Assembly (NCBI GenBank): GCA_964035545.1
Contig: OZ037767.1
Location: 27,316,628 to 27,380,627, forward strand
Reading direction: 5' to 3'
Source: Bugula neritina
Taxonomy: Eukaryota; Bryozoa; Gymnolaemata; Cheilostomatida; Bugulidae
Length of the DNA stretch: 64,000 nt
The first letter of the stretch is position 1, and the number at the start of each line of letters is the position of its first letter. Below are positions 1 through 15,600 of this stretch, piece after piece. The notes beneath the pieces are model-generated. The model was not told where the DNA came from. It saw only the letters and a list, made by a program, of their open reading frames with translations, and did no database searches. The translations under genes and the position numbers were made by a program.

Positions 1-677
1 CAAATCAGCTTTCCTTGGCTCAAGCTGTGGCAGCTTGGTTGAAGTGGGAGGTGCTCCAATGTAAGTCATGTTTTCTTCCAAGAAGAATGGTGTGATGGAT
101 CGAGATGAGTCGTTCACTTTGGAGTTGCCCGCTATAATTCATTAATTATATTATCACTGCTATATAATATTAATTTGCTACTAGTGGTCTTTCTTTAGCA
201 TGAAAATCTGCCATACAGACATACGTCTTCAACATTAATACTAAATACATTAAAATTGTATAATATTTACTGTTGCTTCAAATAGTATGTATGATCTGAA
301 TATCTAGTGGAATATCATTTGGAGACTAAATTTCACAGAAAATATAAACGAGTAGTTATTTTGTAAGCTTATTTAGTAAAACAAATAACTATTAAGCTTT
401 TTTCTCACCTATCTCCACTTTGTCCTGTTCGGGTAGCGGGACAAATTATTATTATGCCCTACTATGTAAAAAGTATCCGAAGCTCTACAGCACCTTTAGC
501 AATAGTCACCTGCTCAATGTAATAGTTATACTAATAATAATAACATATGATTTGTATAGTCTTACCTTTCATTTTAGCCACAATGACAGCAATGATTATG
601 AGGATGACGACGACGGCAGCGCAGCATGCGATTACTATGATGACCCATAGAGGCAGAGCATTCGGATCTTCAGCAAC
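1..677 (-). CDS. PKHD1L1: PKHD1L1 exons 78-79: transmembrane helix and partial cytoplasmic tail
   Basis: Exon 78 (677-566) encodes a short acidic stem, then a hydrophobic helix at about residues 4384-4407, rich in Val and Ile and containing a CC pair, followed by the stop-transfer KMK. Exon 79 (131 to the left edge) opens after acceptor TATAG and encodes the first 44 residues of the tail, Ser/Pro/Thr-rich (NDSSRSITPFF, GAPPTSTKLPQLEP). No stop is reached, so the C-terminus lies outside the window. The topology is type I with an extracellular N-terminus. Confidence 0.85.
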
Positions 678-3600
678 CTACAACAAATCACTTGCAGAAA
701 TGATGCCTTCAAGCAGCTTATCACAGAGTATAATGTACAATGGGTTCAGACCTAATCACCACTATTGGAAATTATGCATAGTATTTTATTTGAAATAATT
801 TTTCTTCTATTAAATAGTTTAAAGAAAATATTCTAAGCTCAGATTTTAATGTTGAACTAGAAGCTTTATAATTTTAGTTAAAATATTTTATGTTGAAACT
901 GCTAAAACTAAAATAAAAATTTGCTAATACGAATATCTGAACAATCAGTATCTGTAATTTCTATGCAGTTCATATCCCAACCTTTTACTATCTCAACGCC
1001 TGAATTGAAAAAGTTTAAAAATATTAAAAAAAAATTATTGAACAGAGTTACTCACAGGACATGGGAGAGAAAGGTGAAAAGTTACTTACAGCTGGCACTG
1101 TAGTTTCCTCGGTGCTCTCTCCTTCTACACTAATTTCATTGGCCAAATACTTGCTGTCATCAAACATTATGGCAGCAGTTTCCTGCTCCACTGACTCTCG
1201 TAGACTAAGAATCACATCGCTCACGGTGTCGACGGCACCACCCACCGTAAATTTACATTCTAAACCTGTAAAACAATACAGTCTAAGATGAGTTGCTTCT
1301 AAAAATTTCTACGATTTTGAAAATCAAATTTTCTTTCCAACACATTAAGTACATTTAGCCAAAGTGTAAAACAAGCTGGTCTTTTAAGAAATGTCTAATA
1401 AAATTTCCTTTTCCTCATCAAATACTCCCTCTATACCATGTTATATGTGAGCATATCTTCTACCGCTACCTTATAGCCATGTGGCAAACAGGAATAGTTC
1501 CTGGCTCAAGAGTAGCTGTTAAACACAATTTGAGAGTTGAGCAAAATCTGATATACAATAAACTAGTAGAAAAAGACACTGACTAATGAGTAACATACCT
1601 TCTGTGCAGCTCACAGCAGCAAAGCTAACATTGTCATAGGTATGAAGCAGGTGGTTAAACAGGGTTATCTCAAAATAGGGAAGGTTTGTACTGTTAACAG
1701 AGCTACTGTCAGCGAATGCCAGAGTAACTTCCTTAGTGATGAAAACGTTCACCTCTGTGTACCCAGCCTATAACACAATTAGCCATCTTGTTACTAATTA
1801 AATCTCTCTAAAATAACCTGAACTGATTATTGAAGGCTCAAATTCAAATTGAACAAAATATCCCAATGTATAAACCAACATGCACTTGTAGGCTACTGTA
1901 GGCTACTACTCTGTTCAGCTATAAACTTACTGGATAGACAACAACGGGAGAGGAAATAGTAGTGAATCCATAGGAAGCATCTGGAGCTGATTTCACCAGA
2001 ATGTCAAGGACATATCCATTCTTACGAGACAGAGCAAGATTGGTAATGAGTGACGTGCCGTCATTAGAATCAACCACATCCCAGTTGGTAGAGCTTACCA
2101 CCAGTTCACCATCAGTGTAGTTGACCACAGAGTTCAGACTTACGAACACACTGAAACTCATACCCTGTAACACATGTCAGCTGAGAATGTAAATGCTTGA
2201 CGCTATTCACATTGAAGACAGCCGTACATATATTTTAGCAGCTGTCTAATTTCGCTACAAGTTGCAAAGTACTTTATTTTAAACTGAATTTGAACAAAAT
2301 TGTCATTTTTTATGACCAACAATATTTTCACTGCCTAATATAGACAAGCTCTAAATTCAAGAATACTAATCTGACTTTTACTTAAATTCTTTAAAAATAC
2401 ATGTCTCATCACCAAGTGAATGAATTTCAATGACAACAATAAAAATGTCACTTTCTTTTGTTTAGGCCCAACATTCTTATACACTAAACGTAAGATAGTC
2501 ACGACTGAAAAAACCTCATGAGAATAACAAACATGTACACCTGGTCACATAGAATACCTGTAGTAGCGCTTAGCAACACACGATTACCTGCACAAAGCAG
2601 CCATGCAGCATAGCTATGCCTACCTGCCAATCATTGTACGAGAAAGGTGTATTTGTTCCTTTCTCCATCAACTCGACCTTGACATCAAAAGATTCGCTCT
2701 CGGTCAATGTACTCGGGATTGTAATGACGGCATCCATCTCTCTTCTCTCCACATCGAATGAGTCAGTGAATCCCTTAATATGCGTCATGTTCAAAGGTGA
2801 GCTGGCGTAGAACTTGAGCTTATATCCTAGAACATATGCAATGTCAAGGTTAAACACGGGCTTATAATTGTCTTTATTGTTAAACAAATGCATTAAAAAG
2901 CTGGTCAAAGTGTTGACCAACAGGAGAATTGCGGAGGAACATACCACTTCCTGGTGCAGATACGATCAGGTCACTAAAGTTGGCCCAGCCGTTGACAATA
3001 GGTGCAGACGTGCTGCCACCATAGAGGATGCTAGACTCAAGACCTGGCGGGGTTTCCAGTTCTACTGTAGCGACCCAATTATTGTTACCAAATTGAGAGA
3101 CCAACTCGCCGTCTGAGTTTACAAGCTGTACTTGTATCTCATCCATTTTCTTCCCTTCCAACACAGAGGTAGGCTGAGTATACAGACTAAAGGCCGCAGG
3201 TAACTTAATCTCTATACCTTCCTCTTCTACGTCTGCTGCTACGTCTGCCCATGCAGGGTCATCTGGGTCAGGCAGTGGCACAGAAACGTATACCTACAGC
3301 AAAGTTAACACAAACATCTACTTATACATATAGAGGTTAGATATTTGAAACTTTCACTAATAATATTACCTTCTCAAAACGTGACCTTAACAAAGAATTT
3401 TTACCCACAAGGTTAACTTCAATAGAAGCTCCAAGTACACAGATAGTAGAATGCAAAATAAAATCTGCAACAACTTAAAAGCTGTTTTAGCCCAAGTTAT
3501 GGGCAAAGGAAGTAAAGTATATGCAGATGACTCACAGCGCTGTACGGCAGCCCAAGTTCAGCAGACAGCTCTCCGGTCTGAGCGGCATCAATGATCTCAT

Positions 3601-6600
3601 CTCTTAGCACATTGAGCTCTTCAACGCTGAGTCCATCAGTCACCGTATCGTTGATTGAGAGGGTAGGAGTTCCACCTGACACAAACCATTATTAAACAAA
3701 CTTGTTCCAAAACTTAGCTAAGCTCCTGACTTTCATATCTATTTATTTAGATTTATATATTAAATGATAGAACTAGGCTCACCTATTTCAATTTGAACAA
3801 CGATGTGTCCAGGATCAATAGCTCGCTTCTTTCTATTAGTTACGGAGTCTTCTGGTATTACATTTACTACTCTTATCTGTAGAATATTGTAAGTATTGTA
3901 TACATTTACTACTCTTATCTGTAGAAATATTGTAAGTAATGTATACATTTACTACTCTTATCTGTAGAATATTGTAAGTATTATATACATTTACTACTCT
4001 TATCTGTAGAATATTGTAAGTATTGTATACATTTACTACTCTTATCTGTAGAAATATTGTAAGTAATGTATACATTTACTACTCTTATCTGTAGAATATT
4101 GTAAGTATTATATACATTTACTACTCTTATCTGTAGAATATTGTAAGTATTGTATACATTTACTACTCTTATCTGTAAAATATTGTAAGTATTGTATACA
4201 TTTACTACTCTTATCTGTAGAATATTGTAAGTATTGTATACATTTACTACTCTTATCTGTAGAATATTGTAAGTAATGTATACATTTACTACTCTTATCT
4301 GTAGAATATTGTAAGTATTGTATACATTTACTACTCTTATCTGTAGAATATTGTAGGTAATGTATACATTTACTATTCTTATCTGTAGAATATTGTAAGT
4401 ATTGTATACATTTACTGCTCTTATCTGTAGAATATTGTAAGTAATGCATAATTCAAGAGTCACAAAAACTTTGTCTGAATTTGTGAGAAAAATTGCATAT
4501 TAGACATCATTTATCTTACTTATTATTCAATAAATCTATATCAAAAGGTTAGCAAATTCATAAAATCAGCTAAAGCTAATTATGTTTCAGAATTAATCAT
4601 ACTGGGCCAATCTTTCATGAATACTATAGCAGCTGACTTTACCTTCTCTGGAGGAATGTCAAAGAAGATGGCCAGATTGCTTGTCAGTTGTTCACCAAAG
4701 AACTGGTCTTCTGTCATCACGAGGTCAAAGGTTAACATTATCATATTAGACATGTGTATGTCAACAGATGCCTCTCCACTGACAGTGACATACATCAACT
4801 GTTTCCACCGATTCTATTCAATGTATAGACTGCATGATAGATCTACACGTGCACTGAGTTTGAGAAAAATATATTATATTAATACTACATTGTAGAATTA
4901 GTATATTAGTGTTATATTGTATTATCATTTTTATACAATATTTATTTTTAAAAAAAATCAATCAATATACTCTATTATGTTATTATTATATTGCATTAAT
5001 ATTATATTACTACTACATTATATTATCCTTATATACAATATTCATTACAAACTGCCAACCTGAAAGTTGGCCCCATTAGCCGACTCCACAGTAGGGCAGA
5101 ATTCACAGCCGGATCTGTCGACTGGAGTTTTATATTCAAGGTCATCTCCATTCATCTCAGCATTTTCCGGCACAACGTACTCCCCGTCAACATACACATC
5201 AATTCTACAACACAGTAAAAGATTAGGACAAAGGTCGTTCATATTCACTAGCATAACTTACACTACAGCTTACTGAGACAGACACAGTGTGCCTTACAAA
5301 CTAAATAAAACTTTATACCTAGGTGTATGTACATCTCACACTTCCTATATTCAAACCATTTTATAGCAAGCACAGCCTGTTGAATGTATTCTGAAAGAAA
5401 TAAAGTGTTGGCAATTTCTAACCTGTTGGAGATCTCATAAAATATTTCCAAAGATATTTTATCTTCAGGTCCGGCATCGATTAGTGTGAGTCGAAGTTTC
5501 TGCGGACTGGTAGAGGTGAAGTAGAGAGCGTAATGTTGATCTAAAGACAAATCAACATTTGAAGTTACATTTGAAGTTACACGCAGCTAAAAACTAAGTG
5601 TCTCTAGAATATTATATTAAAAAGTACTGGAATGTACTGGGAAGTAATAGAATGTATGTACTGGAAAGTACTGGAATGTACTGGAAAGTACTAGAATGTA
5701 CTGGAAAGTATTAGAATGTACTGGAAAGTACTAAAATGTACTGGAAAGTACTAGAATGTACTGGAAAGTATTAGAATGTACTGGAAAGTACTAAAATGTA
5801 CTGGAAAGTACTAGAATGTACTGGAAAGTACTAGAATGTACTGGAAAGTACTAGAATGTACTGAAAAGTACTAGAATGTATGTACTGGAAAGTACTAGAA
5901 TGTACTGGAAAATACTAGAATGTATGTACTGGAAAGTACTAGAATGTACTGGAAAATACTGGAAAATACTAGAATGTACTGGAAAGTACTAGAATGTACT
6001 GGAAAGTACTAGAACATACTAGAACATACTAGAAAGTACTAGAGAGCCTAATCAGGAAACACCAGACAATTATTATGGCTGCCAGTATCAAACAATTACT
6101 ATGGCAGAGAAAAAGCATAGCCCTACCTGTTGCTACAAGAGCCATAAATGTGGACACTCTCTTTCTACATGTATAGCCTGAGCACCACCCGTGGTCTTGA
6201 GGGCCATTGATAAGGTCAATATATCCATCACCTAAAGCATTACATAAAGATACTTTCACTTTACAGATACATTATATAAGATAGCAGAGGGAAAACTTCA
6301 CAGTCAGCTTCTACACAAAATGACCAAGCATTAAAGCTCATCGATGAAAAATAAAAATTGTTGTAGAAAGTTTCAGAGATTATACTTAAAACTTTAGAAT
6401 TCTCCCTAACTCAGAAAAATTTAACTTGAGCTTAGAGAAAAGACAAATGAATAATTATTACATTAAAAAACCAACACGCTTTTTAGAACAAGAAATGCAA
6501 GTTTTGTGATGCTATTGAAGTATAGCTTGCACCATATTCTTACCCAAGATGGCGACAGGAGAAAGGCGTCGTGTCTCCGTGTCACTATCCATACTCTCAA

Positions 6601-9600
6601 TTATAAGCACCTCATAGTTAGCACCTTGGTCACATTTGTAGGCTGTCCATGAGTCCATCCATTGACAGTCTTTGTTACCAATGACACCTGAAGATAAATA
6701 TTAGTAGTTAACTAATGGACTAATGATGGCTTTGGATTTTTTGCCATCTAATAGTTAAACATTTTGTTTTATGAAAACAAATAAGTCAAAGCTTTCATGC
6801 TTCATCTCTCAAATAAAAATGCATTATCACTTGCTCTTTCACCCACGGAAATACTTTATACTCTTTCACAATTTCAATCAATATATATGTTTATAAAAAT
6901 GCTGTTGAATTATTTAGTTTTTAATTCAGGAGAATTTGGAAATTATAAAACTACAAAATTATCATAGTATAAGATATTTAAATATGTAGTAACAGGCAGA
7001 GAGCTACAATAACAGCGGCTAAAAAATTAGGAGTTGCTAACCCTTATTAGGGGCAATATCATCCACTGCAATTCTAGCGCCATCGAGTGTAGTAAGCAAT
7101 GTTTTTGGAATCCTGTAATCACCCAGGCCTCGTCTCGGGTCTCCATTCCACTCCCACTATAAAATAAAATGCCTCTCAATCACACAATCAGGTAACTGTT
7201 GTTGAACACATAAAATTAAAACCTTAAAGCAATCTGCCAGGGATAAATTTGCTTGTAAAGCAACTAGATGAATGCTAGACTCACAAAAAAGTAGGTAGCC
7301 TTAGAGCTTAGAGCATAGAGCATAGACTTACTTCTGATTGAGGGAGAGCAGCACCACCTGACCCAATTTCCAAGAAAGTACCATCCAAGTCCTTAACCAT
7401 ACATTTCTTCTTAGCGTCACAATCCATGTCAACGCAATCAGCTGAATTTATTTTTCTGTAAAAATAGTCTCGAAAGTAAAAACAAACTGCAAGAATCTAG
7501 AAGGTCATATCAATATGTATAGAAATATTTTTTAAAGTTAAAGTTTAAATCTTAGATATTTGGGTAAGCAAAGAAAAATTGGTTCATGTGAAATTTAAAA
7601 GATTCTGTCATCAATTAGCTTGACATGCCAAAACCAGGAAAAATAGCTGTTACATAAGTACAACAAATCTATTATTTATGACTAATACTAATATAAATAG
7701 GTTGTATTTTCTCAACAATCTGAAAGTAACCTTATTGCACAAAATTTATATAATATAACAAAAGTTATGTAATATAACAGAAGTTATGTAATATAGCATA
7801 TTCTCACCCAACATTTGGTCTATGGAAAAAAAGTTTGCTGTCTTCTTCAACATTTATTAACTTGATAGCAGACGTTTCCACAGGATGCTGTGCATCTTCA
7901 TTTTTGGGAGATGTACTGATGATGTAATCTCTCTGGCCGTTACACTTCACACCAAAGTTAGCAAAAGTCACATCTGTTGAAGTATAGAAGTTACAGAAAC
8001 TTGTATCTTAAAACAGTGAGAGTTTTCAATCGACTTTACAATAAAATCCTGAGAAAAAAATGCTCAATTAATAATTTTGCAACTGAATGATTAGGATGCT
8101 CGGACTTTCTAAAATCTAAAAATTCTAGAATTTTTCGTGATGAGTCAAAGGTAAATAACAAATGATAAAAGGAGGTTACAACTAAAACACTATTTTATAG
8201 AAAAATTTTGGGACAAGAGCAATTAGCAATTCTTTGATTTTTAGAAAGATAGATGGGATCAAGCATATCAATAATTTAGCTAGTGGCTATTTGCCCATAC
8301 CAAGTCTTACAATGCAAGCTGCATTAGCATCAATGCAACTGATGTAGAGGTTGTGCAGTTACTTATAATTGTGTAATACCTTATATAAAAAGATAAAGTA
8401 TATGTATATTTACCGCTGATAGTAGTCAAACCACGATTGGAGTTGTAAGACATCAGACCCTTCCATGGCTTTTTGGGCGCAATGTTTGACCCTGACATAA
8501 ACTGACCAAATACGACACCGATGGATCCGCCACTGGGACTGTTCCAAGACCTAGCTAGAGTTGTGGTATCTACGTTGCAGCTGTCAGGGTCAGCAGAGTA
8601 GTCAAGAGTACAGTCTCGGTTGTCCGAGCTGCCCACCTATAGCGCGTTAGAATACAAGGCAATCGTGACTAACAGTTTCTTCGAGTTTTTTTATGTCAGC
8701 ATTAAAGTTACACAGGAACAATAACTGCGACAGCTGCCAATAACATGTAAGTTATTAAGATTTGCTTAAATTGTATTGAGAACTGTGGGGATAAAATCCA
8801 CAATTTTGTTTTGTCCAGGCTAAAGCTTTGGTTAATTTTTTTCAACTAGAAAAACTTTGTACAGAAAATGCATTTCTTTGAAAAGCTACAATTTATAAAA
8901 TTTTAGAACTTTGTTTCCAATGTGATTTGATATATTAGATAGCATAACGAGGACATTTTAAATTAAATACAACTTTCAAAGTTCATGCAACTAGCAAAAA
9001 ATAAATTTAATGAAATACAAAAAAAACAAGTAAAACAGTTTTATATACATTTAAACTTTTAATTGATTAAAATAAATGCATGTGTATTAAATTACACAAC
9101 TTACGATCAGAGACTCAGATACGCTGACGTACTTGCTTCCCATGACATGAGAGAGTGCAGCAGGACCAATCACAAGCAAGAAGACACCTATATTGTTGTC
9201 TGCTAGCACCACATTATCAACTTCAATGATGGATGATGTCTGTGCGTAAATACCATAGTCGTGGGTGTTGTATATAGTAAACCCGGTGATACGAGTACAC
9301 GGAGCTGGTGTTACATACTCCGGTAGTATTTTAACACCTGGAAAAACATAAATGGTTCAACATATACAGCAACTAAAACTATAAATTGCATGAACATTGT
9401 AAGCTCATTCAATTTCTATACACTTGAGTATATTATTTATTTACAGGTTAAACTTATTTACTTAGAAAAACTCAATTTCAGCTATTAAACATTATGAGCA
9501 GGTAAAATAATTGCCTATGTTTGTTATTACTAACAAAATTGATTTGAATAGTTCAAAAACGTAGATAAAATTATCACACTATTTAGCCTGTGCTGTCATA

Positions 9601-12600
9601 AAATTGTTAAATCTTTAAACTACATATATCATGTAGTCAAAGCACTTTCTTTATTCATTGAATAATAAATAATTTGTGATTTGAACGATAGTTTGTTCAA
9701 GCAATTGTAATACAAAAGTGGCAGACTGACCAGTAAGAGTGCCGTGAGCCACATTTCCTGACCACTGAGCATCAGTCTCGGCACAGGAGACACCAACTAT
9801 AGAATAACCACTCCTCTCTGAGCCAGCCACTATGTTGTCTCGCATCACTACTCCAGATATGCACTCTATTACCTGGTATTATGTAATATCATCCCTTATT
9901 AACACAAGTATCATCTTAAAGTAATTTGATGTTTTCCACCAAATCACTGTTGCAAACAAAGGAAAAATAAACACACTTGAAAAACATGGTGTGAGCATCA
10001 AAAATACATCATCTGAACACTGCTTTCAACAAACATTGGATTGAAAAAAATGATCAAATAGTAAATATAAATAAATAGCAAAGTCAAGTTGATTACCTCA
10101 ATTGACCCGTGGTGATCAAAGTTCATCTCTTCTACCCTGTCTTGGTAACACGCTCTAGCCTGAGTGAATGAAACTAAGTTCCTCTCGATTGTTACATTAG
10201 TCGACTTGACTCGTATACCTGCCTCTACCGTGCCGTGTATTACGTTATCTGATACAGGGAGACCAAAGGCATCGATCACACCAATAGCAGTGTTGAATGA
10301 ATCCTTAAATGAGTTCTACAATACATTTACATGAAACACATTTAGATATAGCAGAAACAGATGAAAAGCATTGCTGAATACTTGTTACTGAGGTAAACCA
10401 ATTTCAAAACAAAGACAAACTATGTATATAAAATGACATACAGCAATTAAAGAACAAATGAAGTCCAAACATAGCTTAGCGAAACAAATAGGACATAGTA
10501 TGAAGATGAAGAAAAGCAACAATCTTCAAAAGCCACTCACCTTTCGAACATAAGATGGCTTTGAGTCACTAACGGATCCAGTACCCAGGTAGGCAACAGC
10601 AAATCTTGGATCATACAATTCAATATAACCCTCTTGGCCCATGTGATAGAATTCAGCATTCTCTATGCGAGCAGATCCTACAAATTATATGCACAACATT
10701 GAGTATTCTAGAGATAAATTCAACAACTCGCCAGTTATATGCTGTAAACAGACAGTAAACGAGGGTTAGTAGCCTTACTAGAGCTCATTGATCCTCTAGT
10801 TATAAAAAGGTAAGTAATGAGGTGTAAGTATGTAATTGTAAGTAACCTGTCCATTGCTGGGCACCATCAAAGTAGTCTCCAATCAGAATTCGTCCTCCGA
10901 ACGACTGTTTTTGCAGGTCGTCATGAGCATGCCCAATGACCTTGACATTGCGTGTCAAAAGACCGACTTCTGCTCTTATGTCATAAGAGTAGCTCTCGTG
11001 AGTGTGACTGACAGCTACAAAACACAGTTACACGTGACCAGAGAGACGGCAGCGTGTTGAGTATAAGACGGCAGCAATTTGAGTATGTGTGTTGAATTGT
11101 GGGTAGAGGATATTAGGAGTGATAAGTTTGGTAAGATAGAGGAGTAAATTTAACATTGCGAGTAATTGGGCATCATAAACTTCACAAGCCTCACTGTAAT
11201 AGGCCAAGTACGGTCTACTTAAATTGCATTTAATCATCAAATACATACAAAAATAATGTAGACATTACTGAGGTATATGCATGTTTGGCTGTTTGACATT
11301 TATTACTCATATGTGATTAAGACCAGCAAAGTCCATCTGTACTCCAATAATGAGTCTGATATTGAAAATAAAGCAATACTATAACTGCATATATATAATA
11401 CTACTTACCAGCATGGTTAAAAGATAGAGAGTCATTGAGTGTGAGAGTTTTCTTATCTTGTCCAACAGCAGTGATCATCCGTACTTCACTCTCCCAAGCA
11501 CTCTTTCCTGTGGTAGTTATGACAATTTCTTCTCCAACTAGCCAATCAACCTGCAGTTCACAAATGTACTTATCGCACAAGCCAGAGTAATGAAAACTAT
11601 TCTAAGTTGAATTAGTAAGGGAGCAGCTGTGGCCTAGGGGTTAGAGCATTCGCTTCATAAACACGAGGTCATGGGTTCGAGCTCGGACAAAAGCCATTGG
11701 TGATATTAGGAAGAGCATCCAATCATAATTGCTCCTGTCCCCCATCTGAATAAGTCCTTAGCCCAAATTAACAAAAAAAACCCTTCCAACAGGGGTTTCT
11801 CACAGAGAAGGTGACCATAAACTTGCGTGGGGTTTTTTTAAGTTGAATTATTAGGAATGGCCACAGTAAGAAGGGTCAACTATGGTAAGATCACAATCAT
11901 GAATACAAATTACCATACATAAGAAGAATCAGTCAAAATGTGTATACAAATAACACTTTTTAGTTCCAAAATGTCTAAAGTTATAAATTATGACTTTATG
12001 CGTAGAAGAGCTGAAGCTCCTACCTCATCCGCCACAACAATCTCATTAGAGCCAGCGTCTGCACGGCTCGCTAATTTCGTCCAGTAAACATTTTTAGGAA
12101 GGCCGTGGATGTCCAAACTACCAAACACACCAATGGCCTTAGCTCCAACAGTGGGGCCTCCAAATGGCAGATGCTGTTCTTCAGTTGACCAATCACCACG
12201 CAGAATGATTTCGACATTACCTCTCATGGGGTTATCTTCCCAGCCAACAAACAAGCGTCCACCAAGCAGCAGAATATGTGTGGCTGATAATTTATAATCA
12301 ATGTAAGCACCTGCAAGTACAGTTATAATGATAAACTAGTAAAGGTACAGTTGCAATGGTAAAATACTAAAATTACAGCTTTTACCTTTTAAAATAGTAA
12401 ATTTATTAAAAAAAACTCCAGTTAAACATTATCACTTTTACTATAAACATCATTACTAAATATATCTTTTGCTTATGCAGTTTTTTAAATTTTTTTGCTG
12501 GTGCAGTTCCTATGTATGCTTGTTCTCTAATTTATCTTTGGTTACAAATCTTTGCCTTACTAATACTATATCACAACTGTTCATGGCGCTGTTTGTATGT

Positions 12601-15600
12601 CGGCTAGATACAGAAAGTTGATAGACCAAGTGGCAAACAACTACACTATCAGCAACACACTACTACTATACTAGCTTCCTGCAACCAACCTTCCACTTGA
12701 GCAGGCTCAAACTCCAGAACTCCATAGATATAGATCTTGTTCAACTCGGCAGGCTGAGTGTTCAAAACCATCCAATCCTCTATTAAAGTATACAAACCCA
12801 AAAGAATGAATGAGCATTAAAAAAAGAGTTGAAAGGTAGCTGCAATGCTATTACAAAAAATATAATATATTCACTCAATTAATGTTATTCACTATTAAAT
12901 TGCTATTTTGTTTTTTTAACCAAAAAAGTATAAACAGTTGTTTTGCTAGTTTTTGCATAATTTGTTATATAAACATAAATACATAAGTTTATAAAAAATA
13001 AAACTTAGACAAAACAGTAGAACCAGCTTCTGACATTAGGGCTCCTCGTGCATATTTCAATGCTAAGCAGTTTCTACATCAATTTTTTATTTAAACCTTT
13101 ACAAATATAAAAGTAAATATTCAAATGAATAACATCCATTCAAAACTTTACCTACCATTGAATATTTTGACATCAGTCCCATCAACAGGTAAACCAAAGG
13201 TTCCATCTCCATTGTTTCCTCCCCAACCTACTTCTGCCTTCTCCCACGAACTGACCTAATGATCAATCAGTTACAATATTAAATAATGCCAGACTTTGTT
13301 GATAGAGTGAAGTGTGCATACAATCACTACATTATATTTTTACTTTATGACTACCAATGCAGAACTACAACCATTTAGATGAAAAGAAGGTGAGATATAT
13401 AATTTTACTTCATTAGGCTATAATCTATAAATTTACTCATATCAACTTCTTAACAATGTTCCTAACATTTCATTTATTATTTGATACAAAATAGCAGTGG
13501 CAAATTTAACGTGAAGTTATATTATAATTATGGAACAACCCAAGCTGATAAGACTTTACTGAATTTATCAAATTTCATTGCTACTTCCATTTATAATCCA
13601 CAACAGAGCTGAATAAATACAAAATGCATGCCATGAAATGCATATAATTAGGCAGTATTTTTTTGACATATCACCAAAAAGTGATTATACTAAAGCAAAG
13701 ATTATAGAGTAACTCACATCTTTCCAGAATATCGCGTCGTCTGGACGCTTAGTGGGTGGTGGGACTGTGTTTGGATCTGGCGGAGGGATACAGTCATTGA
13801 AGTAGCAAGTGTAAACCCTAAAATTGATTGACCTTGACTTTCCATAATCATCTGATCTCTTCTCAACTTTGTCTCGACCAGACACTGTAGTAGTAGAAGA
13901 ACAACCTTAGACATTCTGTTGCAGACATTGGCATATCATTATACATAAAATGTTTACACTTAAATAGAGTATTGCTAACAATCTTTAAATCATGATTAAT
14001 TAACAAAATAAAAACTACATATATCCATACCATAACAGTAGATATATATTCATACCCATGTAGGAGAAGAGAAGTGAGTCATCCAGGTACCAGTCACCAT
14101 GGTAATTGGCTGAAGTTAGCTCTGCCTCTGAACTATTTGACTCATCATTCCCAGCAACTCTGAACCTGTCAGGTCGTTGATACAGTTGCTGCTGCATTAT
14201 TACGTAATCATCTTCCTGTCATAGGATAGAATATAATATAATGACATAAAGTATAATATAATATAGTATACTATGTTATAGAATATAGGGTATAATAATA
14301 TATAATGTCATAGGGTAGAATATAACTTAATTTTATAGGATAATTAACTATCTCATATAATGCAGCATTGTAATATTAAAAAATTTAGTAATATAGTAAT
14401 ATATAAAATAATATCACAGAATATAATACATATTTTAGAATATACTTTAATACTGCATTATATAAATATGATATAATATATGTATGTATATATAAATGCT
14501 TAAGTATATTACAATATATAACAATCTCGTAGGTAATGGAAAGAAGGTATACAACTCTGTTGTGGGTACAATAAGTAAACCTTATAGATATATGCTACTA
14601 AAACTATCTTATTGCTTACACAACACACTATGTTTAGATTTCAATTATTCACTATTTGTTCATACAGTAAAACTAAAAGCATAAATTTACGAACATTTCA
14701 TGTTGACAGTAATCTTAGCTTACCTGGAAGTCGTAGAATGTGCCAGTGTTAGAAGTGTTGGTAAACTGCCCTCCGTTCTCATAGGTCAGTTCATATGTTT
14801 CTCCGCCCAATAACATGCACATCCAGCCTTCTGCATGTGTGAGCCTCTTTCTCATCCAGGGCAGCACACTAGTGCCTTGGTCATTACTCAGCAGGCCATT
14901 CTTGAAGTCGAGTGAGCCCGGTTGTATCTAACACATTGTAAATTATAATATAAAGCTCTATACTACATGTTAATCATAGTAAAATAGTTTGGTTACAATG
15001 CTACATATAAATATATGACTACATATTGAAATAGTATAACAATATTTCAGTATAGCAAAATTATCATAGTTTAATAGTATTCAGTAATATAACAACTTAA
15101 TGTACAGTAATATAATGGCAAACTAATGTTACAGCATGACATTTATTCTACTTTGATCAAATTACTATTAGTAAATGGCTCAGCAGGCTTCGAAAATAAA
15201 ACAAGCAGAATAACACTGGTCATGCAAATCTGCATCTTCTCATGAGCTTAACCTGAGTAGCTGAGTTTTTTGGTATTTAAACATGGCGGTTCTACTGACA
15301 TGCAGTACTTACATTATTCCAAGCATATCTGTGGAAGGAGTGAGGGGTGTCACATATACTACCGTCCAGACCGTAGCTCCAGTCACTATGCTTTGGACAT
15401 ATTGCGGGGTCCAGAGTGGGGTTGGTGGGCACCACCTTAGCTCCTGGTACGCCTGTCAGCGTGCCATCCAAATCCTCATAGGCTGCCTCGTGCTCCCATC
15501 TAAACATGGCCTTGTTGGTGCTGTCAGTCCATGTTATATCTGTATGTAAGACACCACAATCACCATAACCATACGTGTCATTGCTACAGCTTGTCTGCTA

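Noticed and set aside
3981-4463. 160-codon open frame with repeated YNTYNILQIRVVNV on the minus strand
   Set aside because: It is the 42-bp minisatellite, whose length is a multiple of three, so any open frame persists. It is not a separate gene.
11615-11690. Possible tRNA gene (A and B boxes)
   Set aside because: The cloverleaf arms do not pair well, and the tRNA-like head is fused to a tail shared with two other copies and flanked by target-site duplications. It is a SINE.
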